From NCBI RefSeq assembly GCF_028368935.1, contig NZ_JAQNDK010000005.1:868001-932000 (forward strand): a stretch of DNA of 64,000 nucleotides. The letters run 5' to 3'. The translations under genes were made by a program, and so were the position numbers. Source of the DNA: Sorangium aterium (lineage in GTDB: Bacteria; Myxococcota_A; Polyangia; Polyangiales; Polyangiaceae). The notes under the pieces were generated by a model. The model saw nothing but the letters and a program-made list of their open reading frames with translations. It was not told the DNA's origin and ran no database searches. Of the stretch, positions 1-8,759 are shown in pieces. The stretch's first letter is position 1; each line of letters starts with the position of its first letter.

Positions 1-1159
1 CGCGCACGTGGTGAAGGGCGCGACGCCGGATGACTTCTACGTCAAGTCCGAGATGACCTTCGCCATCTGGAACCAGTACGGCGGGCCGTTCATGCAGCCG
101 TCCTCGAACGGTGGCCAGTCGATCACGGTGCAGTTCAACCAGGCGTACATCGAGGCCGGCAACTTCCTCGTCCCGGGCCTCAGCGTCTGGGGCGGCGCGA
201 AGTTCTTCCGCGAGCAGTACGCGCCGATCGGCGACTACTTCTACCTCGACGACCTCAGCGGCCAGGGCGGCGGTATCAAGTACGGCGGCCTGCAGCTCGC
301 GATCCTCGGCTATCGCGGCTTTGGCAACACCACCCCCCCCTACAACGTCGACGTGAACGGCGACGGCGGTGTGGACGTCGAGCGCTTCCGCACCGTCTTC
401 GCCGGTAACTACAAGGCGGAGTTCGGCGGCGAGGCCAAGCACCACGTCAAGGTCCACGGCGAGTTCCACGTCCTGCCGGCCGCGAAGCGCGGTGAGGGGT
501 GGGCGGTGCCCGACAACGCGCCGGCGGACTTCGGCGGCGTCATCGGCGCGAAGCTCCACCTCGGCCTCGGCCAGGGCAACTGGAGCGACACGGCGGTGCG
601 CTTCGGCACCGGCATCGCCAACGGCGCCGCCGGCGGCGCGAAGACGTACCAGACCTGGGGCGCCCCGAACGACGAGGGCACCTTCGCGGGCTCCTTCGCC
701 ATCGAGGCGGTCGAGCACCTCGGCTTCCGGCTCGGCGACGCCGCCGCCCTGGAAGGCCTCGCCACCTTCCACTACACGAAGGCGGCGTACGAGGCCGAGG
801 GCGCGGCGCCCCCCACCGCCCTCGAGAAGCAGATGGACTTCTCGGTCCAGGCGAACGCCACGATCTTCGCGCACAAGAACTTCCACCCCGTCGTCGAGGC
901 CTCGTTCCAGGGCCGGAAGGACGGCGACGGCGACCTGGGCACCGCGGTCAAGGTCTCGGTCGTCCCGACCCTCGTGCCGACGGGCGAGCTCAGCGCCGGC
1001 GCGCGGCCGCACTTCAAGCTCATCTACTCGCTCGCCATCTACAACGATGTCGCGAGGGATGCGGCGATGTCCGGCTACCTGCAGCGGGTTGGCGCCGGTC
1101 CGGGCGTCGGCTCGAAGGTCGGCCAGTACATCGGTGCCCGCACCGACTGGTACTTCTAG
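1..1159 (+). CDS. lamB: LamB-type maltoporin / carbohydrate porin, 5' partial
   Basis: An outer-membrane trimeric sugar porin of the LamB family, allowing maltodextrins or other sugars to diffuse into the periplasm. The frame is open at the left edge, so the signal peptide and first strands lie outside. About 385 residues remain; family members are usually 400-500. Visible LamB-like stretches are the early QAYIEAGNF and WGGAKFFREQYAP segments and the YFYLDDLSGQGGGI segment, which corresponds to the conserved DfYywdiSGpG region of enteric LamB. The rest alternates hydrophobic and polar residues with Gly and aromatics, as in a beta barrel. The chain ends in ...DWYF, an aromatic C-terminus typical of Bam-assembled barrels. 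Substrate specificity cannot be read. The next gene is convergent, with a palindrome between them. Confidence 0.75.
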   Translation, partial: AHVVKGATPDDFYVKSEMTFAIWNQYGGPFMQPSSNGGQSITVQFNQAYIEAGNFLVPGLSVWGGAKFFREQYAPIGDYFYLDDLSGQGGGIKYGGLQLAILGYRGFGNTTPPYNVDVNGDGGVDVERFRTVFAGNYKAEFGGEAKHHVKVHGEFHVLPAAKRGEGWAVPDNAPADFGGVIGAKLHLGLGQGNWSDTAVRFGTGIANGAAGGAKTYQTWGAPNDEGTFAGSFAIEAVEHLGFRLGDAAALEGLATFHYTKAAYEAEGAAPPTALEKQMDFSVQANATIFAHKNFHPVVEASFQGRKDGDGDLGTAVKVSVVPTLVPTGELSAGARPHFKLIYSLAIYNDVARDAAMSGYLQRVGAGPGVGSKVGQYIGARTDWYF

Positions 1160-1221
1160 ACCGCTCGGTCCTCGAAGCCGCCGCTCTCTTCCGTTCCCCC
1201 ACCCACCCTCAGGCCAGCGCC

Positions 1222-1245
1222 CCGGCGCCGCGATCGCGGCGCCGG
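1222..1245. terminator. 24-bp perfect palindrome between convergent genes
   Basis: A perfect 24-bp palindrome (half-site CCGGCGCCGCGA) lies between the stop of the porin and the stop of the convergent UPF0158 gene. As RNA on either strand it gives a stem of about 10 bp with a GATC loop. There is no U-tract, so it is a possible bidirectional hairpin terminator or mRNA 3'-end stabiliser rather than a textbook intrinsic terminator. Confidence 0.45.
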
Positions 1246-1255
1246 CGGCGCGCCC

Positions 1256-2047
1256 TCACGCCGTATCGCTGCGCGACTCGCTCGCGATCTCCTGCGAAGC
1301 AGGCCCGGCGTCGTCGTCCACCGGCCCCTGGGCCTCGTGGTAGTGGTGCGCGAACGAGCGCGCCGCGCGGCGCGCCTTCAGGAACTCCGCGAACGCCGTC
1401 AGCGTGTCGAGATCCCGCGGACCGAGCGCCTCGGCGATGTCGCGGAGGTTCTTGCGCAGGCTCTCCACGCTCTTGCCGCGGCGGGGCTCTCGCGTCTCTT
1501 CACGCTCGCGCTCGCGCGCCGGCGGCTCCACCGCAGGGGCCGCCGGGACGACCGCCTCCGGGCGAGCTGGTACCTCCGGCACCCAGAGCGGGCGAGGGAC
1601 CGGGTTCAGCGCGTGAGCGCTCAGCCACGCCTCCATGAAGATCCGCAGCCGCTCGCTGCGGAACGCGAACCAGCGCTCCCGCTCCGGACCGTAGGACATC
1701 AACACATCCTTGAAGCGACGGAACGCGCCCTTGCCATCGATCGCCTGGCTGAGCTTCGCCTGGAGATCCATGTCTTCCACCATCGGGATGTAGCGCTCCA
1801 TCCACCGGTACTGCTCGCGCGAGCTCACGGGATCGATCCGGAGGTAGTTCGCGTCCGCCGCGATGCGCGCGTGCATCTGCGGATCCGCCACGCCGTCGAC
1901 CACCCGCAGCACGTCGCCCGTGCCGAGGTGCAGGTACGAGTGCACCTCTGGGGCGTTGTTCTCGAAGGCGTCCTCCAGCGCCTCCCAGTCGATCGGGATG
2001 TCGCGAACGGCCGTCCCGCCGGCTGAAGCATTCTCGGTAGTCGGCAT
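1256..2047 (-). CDS. UPF0158 family protein
   Basis: A 263-residue soluble protein of the UPF0158 family, whose biochemical role is unknown. Family features are an early DWEALEDAFENN segment, LHLGTGDVLRVVDG, YLRIDPVSSREQYRWMERY, GKGAFRRFKDVL and RWFAFRSERLRIFMEAWL. The C-terminal 90 residues are Pro/Ala-rich, then charged, and are not part of the family core. The ATG at 2045-2047 is preferred because GAGGAGG sits just upstream. An in-frame ATG 33 codons earlier would add a basic tail unlike the family. An inverted repeat GTTCAA-N11-TTGAAC lies about 60 bp upstream. Confidence 0.75.
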   Translation of the reverse strand: MPTTENASAGGTAVRDIPIDWEALEDAFENNAPEVHSYLHLGTGDVLRVVDGVADPQMHARIAADANYLRIDPVSSREQYRWMERYIPMVEDMDLQAKLSQAIDGKGAFRRFKDVLMSYGPERERWFAFRSERLRIFMEAWLSAHALNPVPRPLWVPEVPARPEAVVPAAPAVEPPAREREREETREPRRGKSVESLRKNLRDIAEALGPRDLDTLTAFAEFLKARRAARSFAHHYHEAQGPVDDDAGPASQEIASESRSDTA

Positions 2048-2104
2048 GTCCTCCTCGTCTCCATCGAAAGCAGCGAGGCGGCGGTGGGCTGGCCGCGCGC
2101 CTCG

Positions 2105-2127
2105 GTTCAAGTGCACCAAGTTTGAAC
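2105..2127. promoter_or_regulatory. Inverted repeat GTTCAA-N11-TTGAAC
   Basis: Two 6-bp inverted half-sites are separated by 11 bp, so the centres are about 17 bp apart. They lie about 58 bp upstream of the UPF0158 start in a 276-bp gap, which is locally AT-rich compared with its surroundings. The geometry suits a dimeric regulator, but no binding protein is identified. Confidence 0.3.
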
Positions 2128-2323
2128 GGAAATGCGCCGTCGTCATAGCACTCTACGCTGGTTGGGGGCTTCTGGGCCTAACTCTCGCAACCTAGGGTTG
2201 ATTCCTTGATCCGGAAGCCCGTTCGGCCGCCGAGCCGCGGCGCGATGACGGCTCGGGAGAGAGCTTCGGAAGTCCTGGTTCAAGCGGAAAACAGCGTGGA
2301 AATTCAGGGGAATCGGCGAGTGC

Positions 2324-3835
2324 TCAGCTGCGCTTCGAGCGCGTGCGGGCGATGGCGTCGGCCCAGCGGTGGAGGTGGGCGGATCGATCCGCTTCGCTCA
2401 TCGCGACCTGGAAGCTCTGCCCCACACGGGACATGCGGGCCGCGTCCTCCTTTGTGAGGAAGAGGCCGGCGCCGACCCCGGCGAGCATTGCCGCGCCTCG
2501 CGCCGTCGTCTCCAGGTCGGTGGGGCGCTCGATAGCGACGTTCGCCACGTCCGCCTGGAACTGCATGAGCAGGTCGTTCGCGGCGGCGCCGCCGTCCACG
2601 CGCATCCGGCGCAGCGGGTGGCCCAGGTCGTCGGCCATGGCCCGCACGAGATCCGTCACGGAGAGCGCGATTCCCTCGAGCGTCGCGCGGGCGAGGTGCG
2701 CCGCGGTCGTGCCGCGCGTCACGCCGGAGATGATCCCGCGAGCGTCCGGATCCCAGTAGGGCGCGCCGAGGCCCGAGAGCGCCGGGACGAACGTGACGCC
2801 CTCGCTCGAGGGCACGCTGCGGGCGAGCGCCTCGATCTCCGCCGCGCTCTTGATGAGGCCCAGGCCGTCGCGGAGCCACTGCACCGCCGCGCCGGCGATA
2901 AAGGCGCTTCCTTCGAGCGCAAAGACCACCTCGGAGCCGATCTTCCACCCGACGGAGGTGAGCAGGCCGAAGCGGCTCCTGAGCGGGCGATCGCCGATGT
3001 TGGCCAGCACGAACGCGCCGGTGCCATAGGTGCACTTCGCGTCGCCCGCGGCGAAGCAGGCCTGGCCGAAGAGGGCCGCCTGCTGGTCGCCCGCGACGCC
3101 GGCGATCGGGATGCCGTCGGGCAGGTGCGGGAAGCCGCGAGTCGCCGCGATGCGGCCCGCCGACCCGACGATCTGCGGCAAGAGCGGGCGCGGGATCTGG
3201 AGCATCGCGAGCATCGCGTCGTCCCAGCTCAGCGACGCGAGGCTCATGAGCAGGGTGCGCGACGCGTTGGTGACGTCGGTCGCGTGCACCGGCGAGCCGC
3301 CGGCCGCGTCGCCCGAGAGCCGCCAGACGAGGAAGCTGTCGATGGTGCCGAAGCAGAGCTCGCCGCGCTCGGCGCGCGCGCGCGCGCCGGGCACGTCGTC
3401 GAGGAGCCACGCGAGCTTCGTGCCGCTGAAGTACGGATCGAGCACGAGGCCGGTGGTCTCCTCGACCGCCTGCTCGTGGCCCGCGGCGCGGAGCTCGGCG
3501 CAGCGCGCCGCCGTGCGGCGGTCCTGCCACACGATCGCGCGGTGGATCGGGCGCCCGGTCGCGCGCTCCCAGACGAGCGTCGTCTCGCGCTGGTTCGTGA
3601 TGCCGATGGCCTTGATCGCGCTGCCGGCCACGCCCGCCGCCCTGAGCGTCTCGCCCACGGCATCCTGAACGCTCTGCCAGATCTCCTCCGGGTCGTGCTC
3701 GACGAGGCCCGGCTCCGGGAAGTGCTGGCGAAATTCGCGCGTGGCGCGGCCCAGCGTCGCGCCCGACGTGTCCATGAGGAGAGACGTCGTTCCGGTGGTG
3801 CCCTGGTCGATCGCGAGGAGGTACGCGGAATCCAT
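2324..3835 (-). CDS. glpK: Glycerol kinase
   Basis: ATP-dependent phosphorylation of glycerol to sn-glycerol 3-phosphate in the cytoplasm (FGGY kinase family). The 503 residues match the usual length of about 500. Motifs include the N-terminal phosphate loop DQGTTGTTSLLMD from residue 10, the glycerol-contacting GITNQRETTL and TDVTNASRTLL segments, AGDQQAALFGQ, the ATP-site YGTGAFVL, and the C-terminal FGGY signature region GLGAPYWDPDARGI followed by RVDGGAAANDLLMQF. The ATG at 3833-3835 gives the canonical MDSAYLLAIDQG start. A TAGTCG hexamer lies 5 nt upstream and there is no clear Shine-Dalgarno. It is divergent from the cyclase gene. No glpF or glpD is adjacent. Confidence 0.93.
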   Translation of the reverse strand: MDSAYLLAIDQGTTGTTSLLMDTSGATLGRATREFRQHFPEPGLVEHDPEEIWQSVQDAVGETLRAAGVAGSAIKAIGITNQRETTLVWERATGRPIHRAIVWQDRRTAARCAELRAAGHEQAVEETTGLVLDPYFSGTKLAWLLDDVPGARARAERGELCFGTIDSFLVWRLSGDAAGGSPVHATDVTNASRTLLMSLASLSWDDAMLAMLQIPRPLLPQIVGSAGRIAATRGFPHLPDGIPIAGVAGDQQAALFGQACFAAGDAKCTYGTGAFVLANIGDRPLRSRFGLLTSVGWKIGSEVVFALEGSAFIAGAAVQWLRDGLGLIKSAAEIEALARSVPSSEGVTFVPALSGLGAPYWDPDARGIISGVTRGTTAAHLARATLEGIALSVTDLVRAMADDLGHPLRRMRVDGGAAANDLLMQFQADVANVAIERPTDLETTARGAAMLAGVGAGLFLTKEDAARMSRVGQSFQVAMSEADRSAHLHRWADAIARTRSKRS

Positions 3836-3840
3836 GCGGC

Positions 3841-3846
3841 CGACTA
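3841..3846 (-). promoter_or_regulatory. Candidate -10 hexamer of glpK
   Basis: TAGTCG on the minus strand lies 5 nt before the glpK ATG, one of a recurrent set of TAnnnT-like hexamers just before starts in this window. The last base does not fit the pattern. Confidence 0.25.
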
Positions 3847-4088
3847 ACGCGGCGGCATGTGGGCGCATAGCCGTTCCAGGCGGCGCCTCCATGAGATGCA
3901 GGGCCCGGCAGGCTAATCATCCGGTCAGGTATCCATGCGACAGCCGACGGCAGCCGCCCCGGGCGGTCGGGCTCGGCGCAGGTGTTTCCAGCGGGGCCGA
4001 GGCGCATTTGGCGCGGCCCGGCACGGTCGCTCCCCTCGGCCGACGCTGGACTTCGGCCGGAAAGATTGTCGGTCCGTGCCCGGCTGGG

Positions 4089-4094
4089 TAATCT
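4089..4094 (+). promoter_or_regulatory. Candidate -10 hexamer of the cyclase gene
   Basis: TAATCT lies 10 nt before the ATG at 4105, with no Shine-Dalgarno between. This suits a leaderless or very short-leader transcript. Confidence 0.4.
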
Positions 4095-4104
4095 GCCAGA
4101 ACCG

Positions 4105-5985
4105 ATGGCCCGCCTCATCCTGCAGACCGCCGAGGGCCAGCAGGCGATCGATCTGCGACCCGTGAACTCGCTGGGGCGCCACCCGAACAACTCCATCCAG
4201 TTGCTCGACAAGATCGTCTCCAAGGAGCACTGCATCATCGAGCAGCGGGGCGATCACTTCGTCCTGCGCGATCTGGGGAGCCTGAACGGCACGTTCATCA
4301 ACAGCGAGCGTGTCCGGGGCGAAGCGCCGCTCAAGCACGGGGACGAGATCGCCCTGGGGTCCACGCGTGGCCGCTTCGACGATCCGGGCGCCCCGGTCGC
4401 GCCGCCGCTCGTCCCGGGCTGGCCGCCCGTGGTCAACCACCAGGGCGCGGCGCCGGCGCAGCCGCCGGGCCACGGGTATCCGCCGCAGCCGCCGCAGTAC
4501 CAGCGCCAGCCGCAGCCGCCGCTCCCGGGTACGCCGGCGGCGCCGCCGGTGACGCGCCAGCCGTACGTGCCGCCGCCGCCGCTGGGCGCCGGACCGGGCG
4601 GGACGGCGCCGCTGCCAGGGCGCTCGGGGGCGCACGGTGGCTCGTTCGTCGCGCAGGGCACCCGCATCGACGTGAACGATCAGGCCCGGCAGATCGGGAC
4701 CCAGATCGCCGCTGTCGACAAGGGGTTCCTGGCGTTCGATCGGATCGCCAACGACATGAACCAGCTGCGCGCCGACTACGAGCGGCTGCGCCTGTCGCAC
4801 GAGCTGTCCCGCGAGATCGCCGCCGAGCGCGACACGACGAAGCTGCTCGAGAAGATCCTCACGAGCGTGTTCAAGTTCATCCGCGCCGACCGCGGGGTGA
4901 TCTTCCTGCGCAACGAGAACGGCGAGCTCACCCCGCAGGCCATGCAGCGGCGCGACGGGACGACGGCCCCGATCAGCGTGTCGTCGACGATCCTGAACCA
5001 CGTCGTCCACGAGCGGGCGGCGGTGCTGACCCACGACGCGGCGATGGACTTCGCGGCGTCGAAGGGCAAGAGCATGATCTTGAACCGGATCAGCTCGGCG
5101 ATCGTCGCCCCGCTGCAGCACAACAGCGAGGTGCTCGGCGTGCTCTGGCTCGACTCGGAGACGCTCGCGCAGTTCCAGCCCAAGGACCTCGAGCTGGTCA
5201 CGGCCATCGCCTATCAGGCGGCGATGTTCATCGAGATCAACATCCTCGGGAAGAAGATCGAGAACGAGATCGTCACGCGCGAGCAGCTGCGCCGGCTGCT
5301 CTCGCCGAACATCGCCGAGCGCGTCCTGAGCGGCCAGCTCGCCGTGAAGCAGGGCGGCCAGCACGTCGAGGAGTGCACCGTCTTCAACAGCGACATCCGC
5401 GGCTTCACGCGCATGGCCGAGAGCAAGCGGCCCGAGGAGCTCGTCGAGATGCTGAACGAGTACTTCGAGCGGATGGTCGACACCATCTTCCAGTTCGAAG
5501 GCACGCTCGACAAGTTCATGGGCGACGGGATCATGGCGCTCTGGGGCGCGCCGGTCGCCCACCGGGACGACGCGGTCCGCAGCGTGGAGTGCGCCCTGAA
5601 GATGGGCGAGGTGCTCGGCGAGTTCAACCGCGAGCGGCTCGAGAAGGGCGAGCTGCCGCTCGCTGTGGGCATCGGGATCCACACCGGCCCGCTCGTCGCC
5701 GGGTACATCGGGAGCTCGAAGGCGCTCAGCTACACGGTGATCGGGGACGTGGCGAACACGTCGGCGCGGCTCTGCTCCATCGCGCTGGCCGGACAGATCG
5801 TCATCAGCGAGAGCACGTACGCGCAGCTCGGCGGAAGGTTCGAGACCGAGGAGCTCCAGCCCGCCAAGGTGAAGGGCAAGGACAAGCCGGTCACGATCTA
5901 CAACGTCATCCGGAGCCGGCCGATGTCGCAGGTCCCGGCGAACGCCTTCATCCACGCCGAGCCGACCAACGCGCTCCCCGAATGA
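4105..5985 (+). CDS. FHA-GAF class III adenylate cyclase
   Basis: Predicted cytoplasmic adenylate cyclase of 626 residues, making cAMP from ATP. Domains in order: FHA (about 20-95) with GRHPNN, SKEH and LNGTFIN, so it can bind phosphothreonine; a Pro/Ala/Gly-rich linker (about 100-190); a GAF-like sensor domain (about 225-385); and a class III cyclase domain (about 410-600). The cyclase domain has both metal aspartates (NSDIRGFT and KFMGDG). It also has the adenine-selecting Lys in DKFMGDG, Thr in YTVIGD as in bacterial adenylate cyclases, and the Asn/Arg pair in VANTSARL. The active site therefore looks intact. The FHA domain suggests control by a Ser/Thr kinase. The ATG at 4105 puts the FHA domain at the N-terminus and follows a TAATCT hexamer. 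Confidence 0.88.
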   Translation: MARLILQTAEGQQAIDLRPVNSLGRHPNNSIQLLDKIVSKEHCIIEQRGDHFVLRDLGSLNGTFINSERVRGEAPLKHGDEIALGSTRGRFDDPGAPVAPPLVPGWPPVVNHQGAAPAQPPGHGYPPQPPQYQRQPQPPLPGTPAAPPVTRQPYVPPPPLGAGPGGTAPLPGRSGAHGGSFVAQGTRIDVNDQARQIGTQIAAVDKGFLAFDRIANDMNQLRADYERLRLSHELSREIAAERDTTKLLEKILTSVFKFIRADRGVIFLRNENGELTPQAMQRRDGTTAPISVSSTILNHVVHERAAVLTHDAAMDFAASKGKSMILNRISSAIVAPLQHNSEVLGVLWLDSETLAQFQPKDLELVTAIAYQAAMFIEINILGKKIENEIVTREQLRRLLSPNIAERVLSGQLAVKQGGQHVEECTVFNSDIRGFTRMAESKRPEELVEMLNEYFERMVDTIFQFEGTLDKFMGDGIMALWGAPVAHRDDAVRSVECALKMGEVLGEFNRERLEKGELPLAVGIGIHTGPLVAGYIGSSKALSYTVIGDVANTSARLCSIALAGQIVISESTYAQLGGRFETEELQPAKVKGKDKPVTIYNVIRSRPMSQVPANAFIHAEPTNALPE

Positions 5986-6094
5986 CCGAGGTGACGCGGC
6001 GCCTCGGCCGATCGGCCGGGGCGTGCGCGCGCGTCATCCCGTGGACGATGCGGCGCGGCAGCACAGCGCCGTAGCCGTCCGCCCGCTGCAGCGT

Positions 6095-6100
6095 TAGGGT
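6095..6100 (+). promoter_or_regulatory. Candidate -10 hexamer of accA
   Basis: TAGGGT ends 7 nt before the GTG start of accA, with no ribosome binding site between. Confidence 0.4.
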
Positions 6101-6107
6101 CCGCGCC

Positions 6108-7061
6108 GTGGCTGCTTCGATCCTACCCTTTGAGAAACCTGTCGCAGAGCTCATCGAGAAGGTGCGGGAGCTGCGCGCGCTCGCCGCGGCGGACCCGCGG
6201 TTCGAGCCGGAGCTCGCCCAGCTCGAGGACAACACGGGCCGGCTGGCGCGCGAGATCTTCGCGGGCCTCACGCCGATGCAGAAGGTGCTGCTCTCGCGGC
6301 ACGCGAACCGGCCGTACACGCTCGACTACATCAAGCGGCTCTTCACCGACTGGGTCGAGCTGAAGGGCGATCGGCGCTTCGCCGACGACTGCTCCATCGT
6401 CGGCGGGCTCGCGACGTACCACGGGCGGAGCGTGGTGGTGGTGGGCCACCAGAAGGGGCGCGGCGCGAAGGAGAACGTGAAGCGCAACTTCGGGATGCCG
6501 CACCCGGAGGGATACCGGAAGGCCATCCGGCTCTACGAGATGGCCGACAGGTTCGGGCTGCCGATCCTGACGTTCATCGACACGATGGGCGCCTACCCGG
6601 GCATCGGCGCCGAGGAGCGCGGCCAGAGCGAGGCGATCGGCGCCGCGCTCGCCGCGATGGCGCGGGTCGGGGTGCCGATCGTGGCGACCGTCATCGGCGA
6701 GGGGGGCTCGGGCGGCGCGCTGGCGCTCGGCGTCGCCAACCGGGTGCTGGTGCTCGAGTTCAGCTGCTACTCGGTCATCTCGCCGGAGGGCTGCGCGGCC
6801 ATCCTCTGGAAGGACGGCTCCCGCGCCGACGAGGCCGCGGCCCGGCTCAAGATCACCGCGCCGGATCTGCTGCAGCTCGGCGTCGTCGACACGATCGTCG
6901 ACGAGCCGACCGGCGGCGCGCACCAGGACCACGACGACGCCGCGGCGCGGCTCGACAAGGCGCTCTGGGCGACGCTCACGTCGATGGACGGGCTCGGGCC
7001 GGAGGAGCTCGTCGACGACCGGTACCGCAGGTTCCGCGGGCTCGGGTCGTTCGTGGGTTAG
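6108..7061 (+). CDS. accA: Acetyl-CoA carboxylase carboxyltransferase subunit alpha
   Basis: AccA pairs with AccD (not in the window) to transfer the carboxyl group from carboxybiotin to acetyl-CoA, giving malonyl-CoA for fatty acid synthesis. The 317 residues are full length. Family stretches are LTPMQKVLLSRHANRPYTLDY, the DDCSIVGGLA and GHQKGRG segments, NFGMPHPEGYRKA, FIDTMGAYPGIGAEERGQ and the crotonase-fold oxyanion region GEGGSGGALALGVA followed by SVISPEGCAAILWKD. The GTG start is supported by the conserved N-terminus (LPFEKPVAELIEKV) and by TAGGGT 7 nt upstream. It is a stand-alone gene between the cyclase and a small membrane protein. Confidence 0.93.
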   Translation: MAASILPFEKPVAELIEKVRELRALAAADPRFEPELAQLEDNTGRLAREIFAGLTPMQKVLLSRHANRPYTLDYIKRLFTDWVELKGDRRFADDCSIVGGLATYHGRSVVVVGHQKGRGAKENVKRNFGMPHPEGYRKAIRLYEMADRFGLPILTFIDTMGAYPGIGAEERGQSEAIGAALAAMARVGVPIVATVIGEGGSGGALALGVANRVLVLEFSCYSVISPEGCAAILWKDGSRADEAAARLKITAPDLLQLGVVDTIVDEPTGGAHQDHDDAAARLDKALWATLTSMDGLGPEELVDDRYRRFRGLGSFVG

Positions 7062-7102
7062 GCGGCGCGCCGCCCCGGCTGGCTCTCCTCGAGCGCCGGG
7101 GC

Positions 7103-7108
7103 TATACG
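7103..7108 (+). promoter_or_regulatory. Candidate -10 hexamer upstream of 7117
   Basis: TATACG lies 8 nt before the ATG at 7117. The last position differs from TAnnnT. Confidence 0.3.
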
Positions 7109-7116
7109 GCTCGCGG

Positions 7117-7518
7117 ATGGACTACGGCAAGGCGGTGCGGATGCTGCTGCTCGTGGGCACCAGCGCCGCCGCCGGCGGCGCGGTCCTCTGGACGCAGGCG
7201 AGGTTCAACGCCTCGGACCGCAGGGCGGCGCTCGGCATCGTGCAGCAGTACCGCCCCGAGGGCGGCCGGAGCGTGCCGGAGGCGATCGGCGCGCGGCACC
7301 CGGGAAAGGCGCCCGACTGGAGCACCATGACCGAGTCGGCCTGCTTCCAGCACGTCCGCGTGCGCGCGACGATCGAGGGCGAGGCGCGCGCGCCGTACGA
7401 CTTCCTCGTCGACATCAACGGGCCCTCGATCCACCCGGGCAACGCCGAGGGCGAGGCGATCCTCGGCGAGCTCGCGCTCCGGCCTGCCGAGTCCGCCGCC
7501 GCGCCGGGGGCGCCGTGA
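7117..7518 (+). CDS. Hypothetical membrane-anchored protein
   Basis: A 133-residue protein I do not recognise. Residues about 7-25 (MLLLVGTSAAAGGAVLW) form one hydrophobic segment that could be an uncleaved anchor. The remaining 105 residues are soluble and contain a single Cys. The final stretch is Ala/Pro-rich. Its GTGA stop overlaps the start of the Gfo/Idh/MocA oxidoreductase gene, so the two are translationally coupled and probably co-functional. Confidence 0.6.
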   Translation: MDYGKAVRMLLLVGTSAAAGGAVLWTQARFNASDRRAALGIVQQYRPEGGRSVPEAIGARHPGKAPDWSTMTESACFQHVRVRATIEGEARAPYDFLVDINGPSIHPGNAEGEAILGELALRPAESAAAPGAP

Positions 7519-8528
7519 GCGCCGCGAGCGTCCGCGTCGCGCTGGTGGGCTGCGGGCGTTGGGGGGAGAAGCTCCTCCGCGCGCTGTCGGAGAACGCGCG
7601 GGCGCGCGTGATCGCCGTGGCGGACGTCGACCGCGGCCGCCTCTCGCGGGCGCGCGCGCTCGCCCCGCGGGCGCGGCTCGTGCGCACGATCGACGAGGCG
7701 CTGGCCGCGCGCGTGGACGCGGTGGTCATCGCGACCCCCGCGGCGAGCCACGCCGAGCTCGCGCTGCGGGCCCTCGAGGCCGGGGCGGACGTCTTCGTGG
7801 AGAAGCCGCTGGCCCTCTCCGCCGCGCAGGCCGATCGCTGCGCTTCCCGCGCCGCGGCGCTCGGCCGGATCGGCATGGTCGGCCACCTGCTCCGCTACCA
7901 CCCCTCCGTGGTGCGCCTCGTCGCGCTCGCGCGCGAGCGGCGCCTCGGCGATCTCGTGAGCTTCAGCGCGGCGCGCCTGTCGATGAGCGCCGCCGGCGGC
8001 GTCGGCGGGGCCCGGTCGGCGCTCTGGACGCTCGGGCCGCACGACCTCTCGTTGCTCTCGGCGCTCGACTCGAGCCCGCTCGCCGAGGCGCGGGCCCACC
8101 TCTCGCCGTGCGGCGAGCTCGTCACGCTCGAGGCGCGCCTCGAGAGCGGCCTCGCGGCGCGGATCGAGCTCTGCTCGTCGAGCCCGACCAAGGAGCGGCG
8201 GCTGCGGCTCGTCGGCAGCGCGGGCGTCGCGGTCTTCGACGACGTGCGCGCGCCCGACCGCATCCTGTTCCTGGACGCGCGCGGCGCCGCGGCGGGCGCG
8301 CCGGCCGGCGAGCGCGCCTCGCACCTCGAGCTCGCGCCGGCAGGGCGGGAGCTCGAGGTCCCGTGGCGCGAGCCGCTCTCCGTGGAGATCGAGCACTTCC
8401 TCCGCTGCGTCGAGGACCGCGCGCCGCCGCTGACGCCGCTCGACGAGGGCGCCGCCGTCGTGACGATCCTCGAGCGCGTCGAGGCGACGCTCGCCCCCGT
8501 CGATGCGCGGGTGGTCGCTGCAGGGTGA
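7515..8528 (+). CDS. Gfo/Idh/MocA family oxidoreductase
   Basis: NAD(P)-dependent oxidoreductase of 337 residues, probably acting on a sugar or cyclitol; the substrate cannot be read. The Rossmann fold starts at VALVGCGRWGEKLLRAL (residues 7-23), followed by the family signature region VDAVVIATPAASHAELALRAL and the catalytic-lysine motif FVEKPLALS. The C-terminal alpha/beta domain contains GHLLRYHPS and the LWTLGPHDLSLL segment typical of the family. The start overlaps the stop of the upstream small gene by 4 nt. Confidence 0.83.
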   Translation: MSAASVRVALVGCGRWGEKLLRALSENARARVIAVADVDRGRLSRARALAPRARLVRTIDEALAARVDAVVIATPAASHAELALRALEAGADVFVEKPLALSAAQADRCASRAAALGRIGMVGHLLRYHPSVVRLVALARERRLGDLVSFSAARLSMSAAGGVGGARSALWTLGPHDLSLLSALDSSPLAEARAHLSPCGELVTLEARLESGLAARIELCSSSPTKERRLRLVGSAGVAVFDDVRAPDRILFLDARGAAAGAPAGERASHLELAPAGRELEVPWREPLSVEIEHFLRCVEDRAPPLTPLDEGAAVVTILERVEATLAPVDARVVAAG

Positions 8529-8759
8529 CGTGCGCAACGTGCGTAACTGCGTAACTCCGTAGCCGCGTCCGCTCCCGCTTCGGCCAGCCCGAGGCCCGGG
8601 AGGGCGCGGAGAGCACCGGCGCGGTCGAGCCCGGCGGGAGCCCTGGAAGCCTCGGAGACACCGCCGGATCCGAGAAAAGCGGAGCTGCGCCCGCTCGACG
8701 CGCCGGGGCGCTTTGCAGCGCCGGATCGGCGTGGTACTGCCGTCGGCTGGAAGGGCACG

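Noticed and set aside
1224-1243. GCGATCGC core as a cyanobacterial HIP1 element
   Set aside because: One copy inside a larger palindrome in a non-cyanobacterial context; chance is likely in GC-rich DNA.
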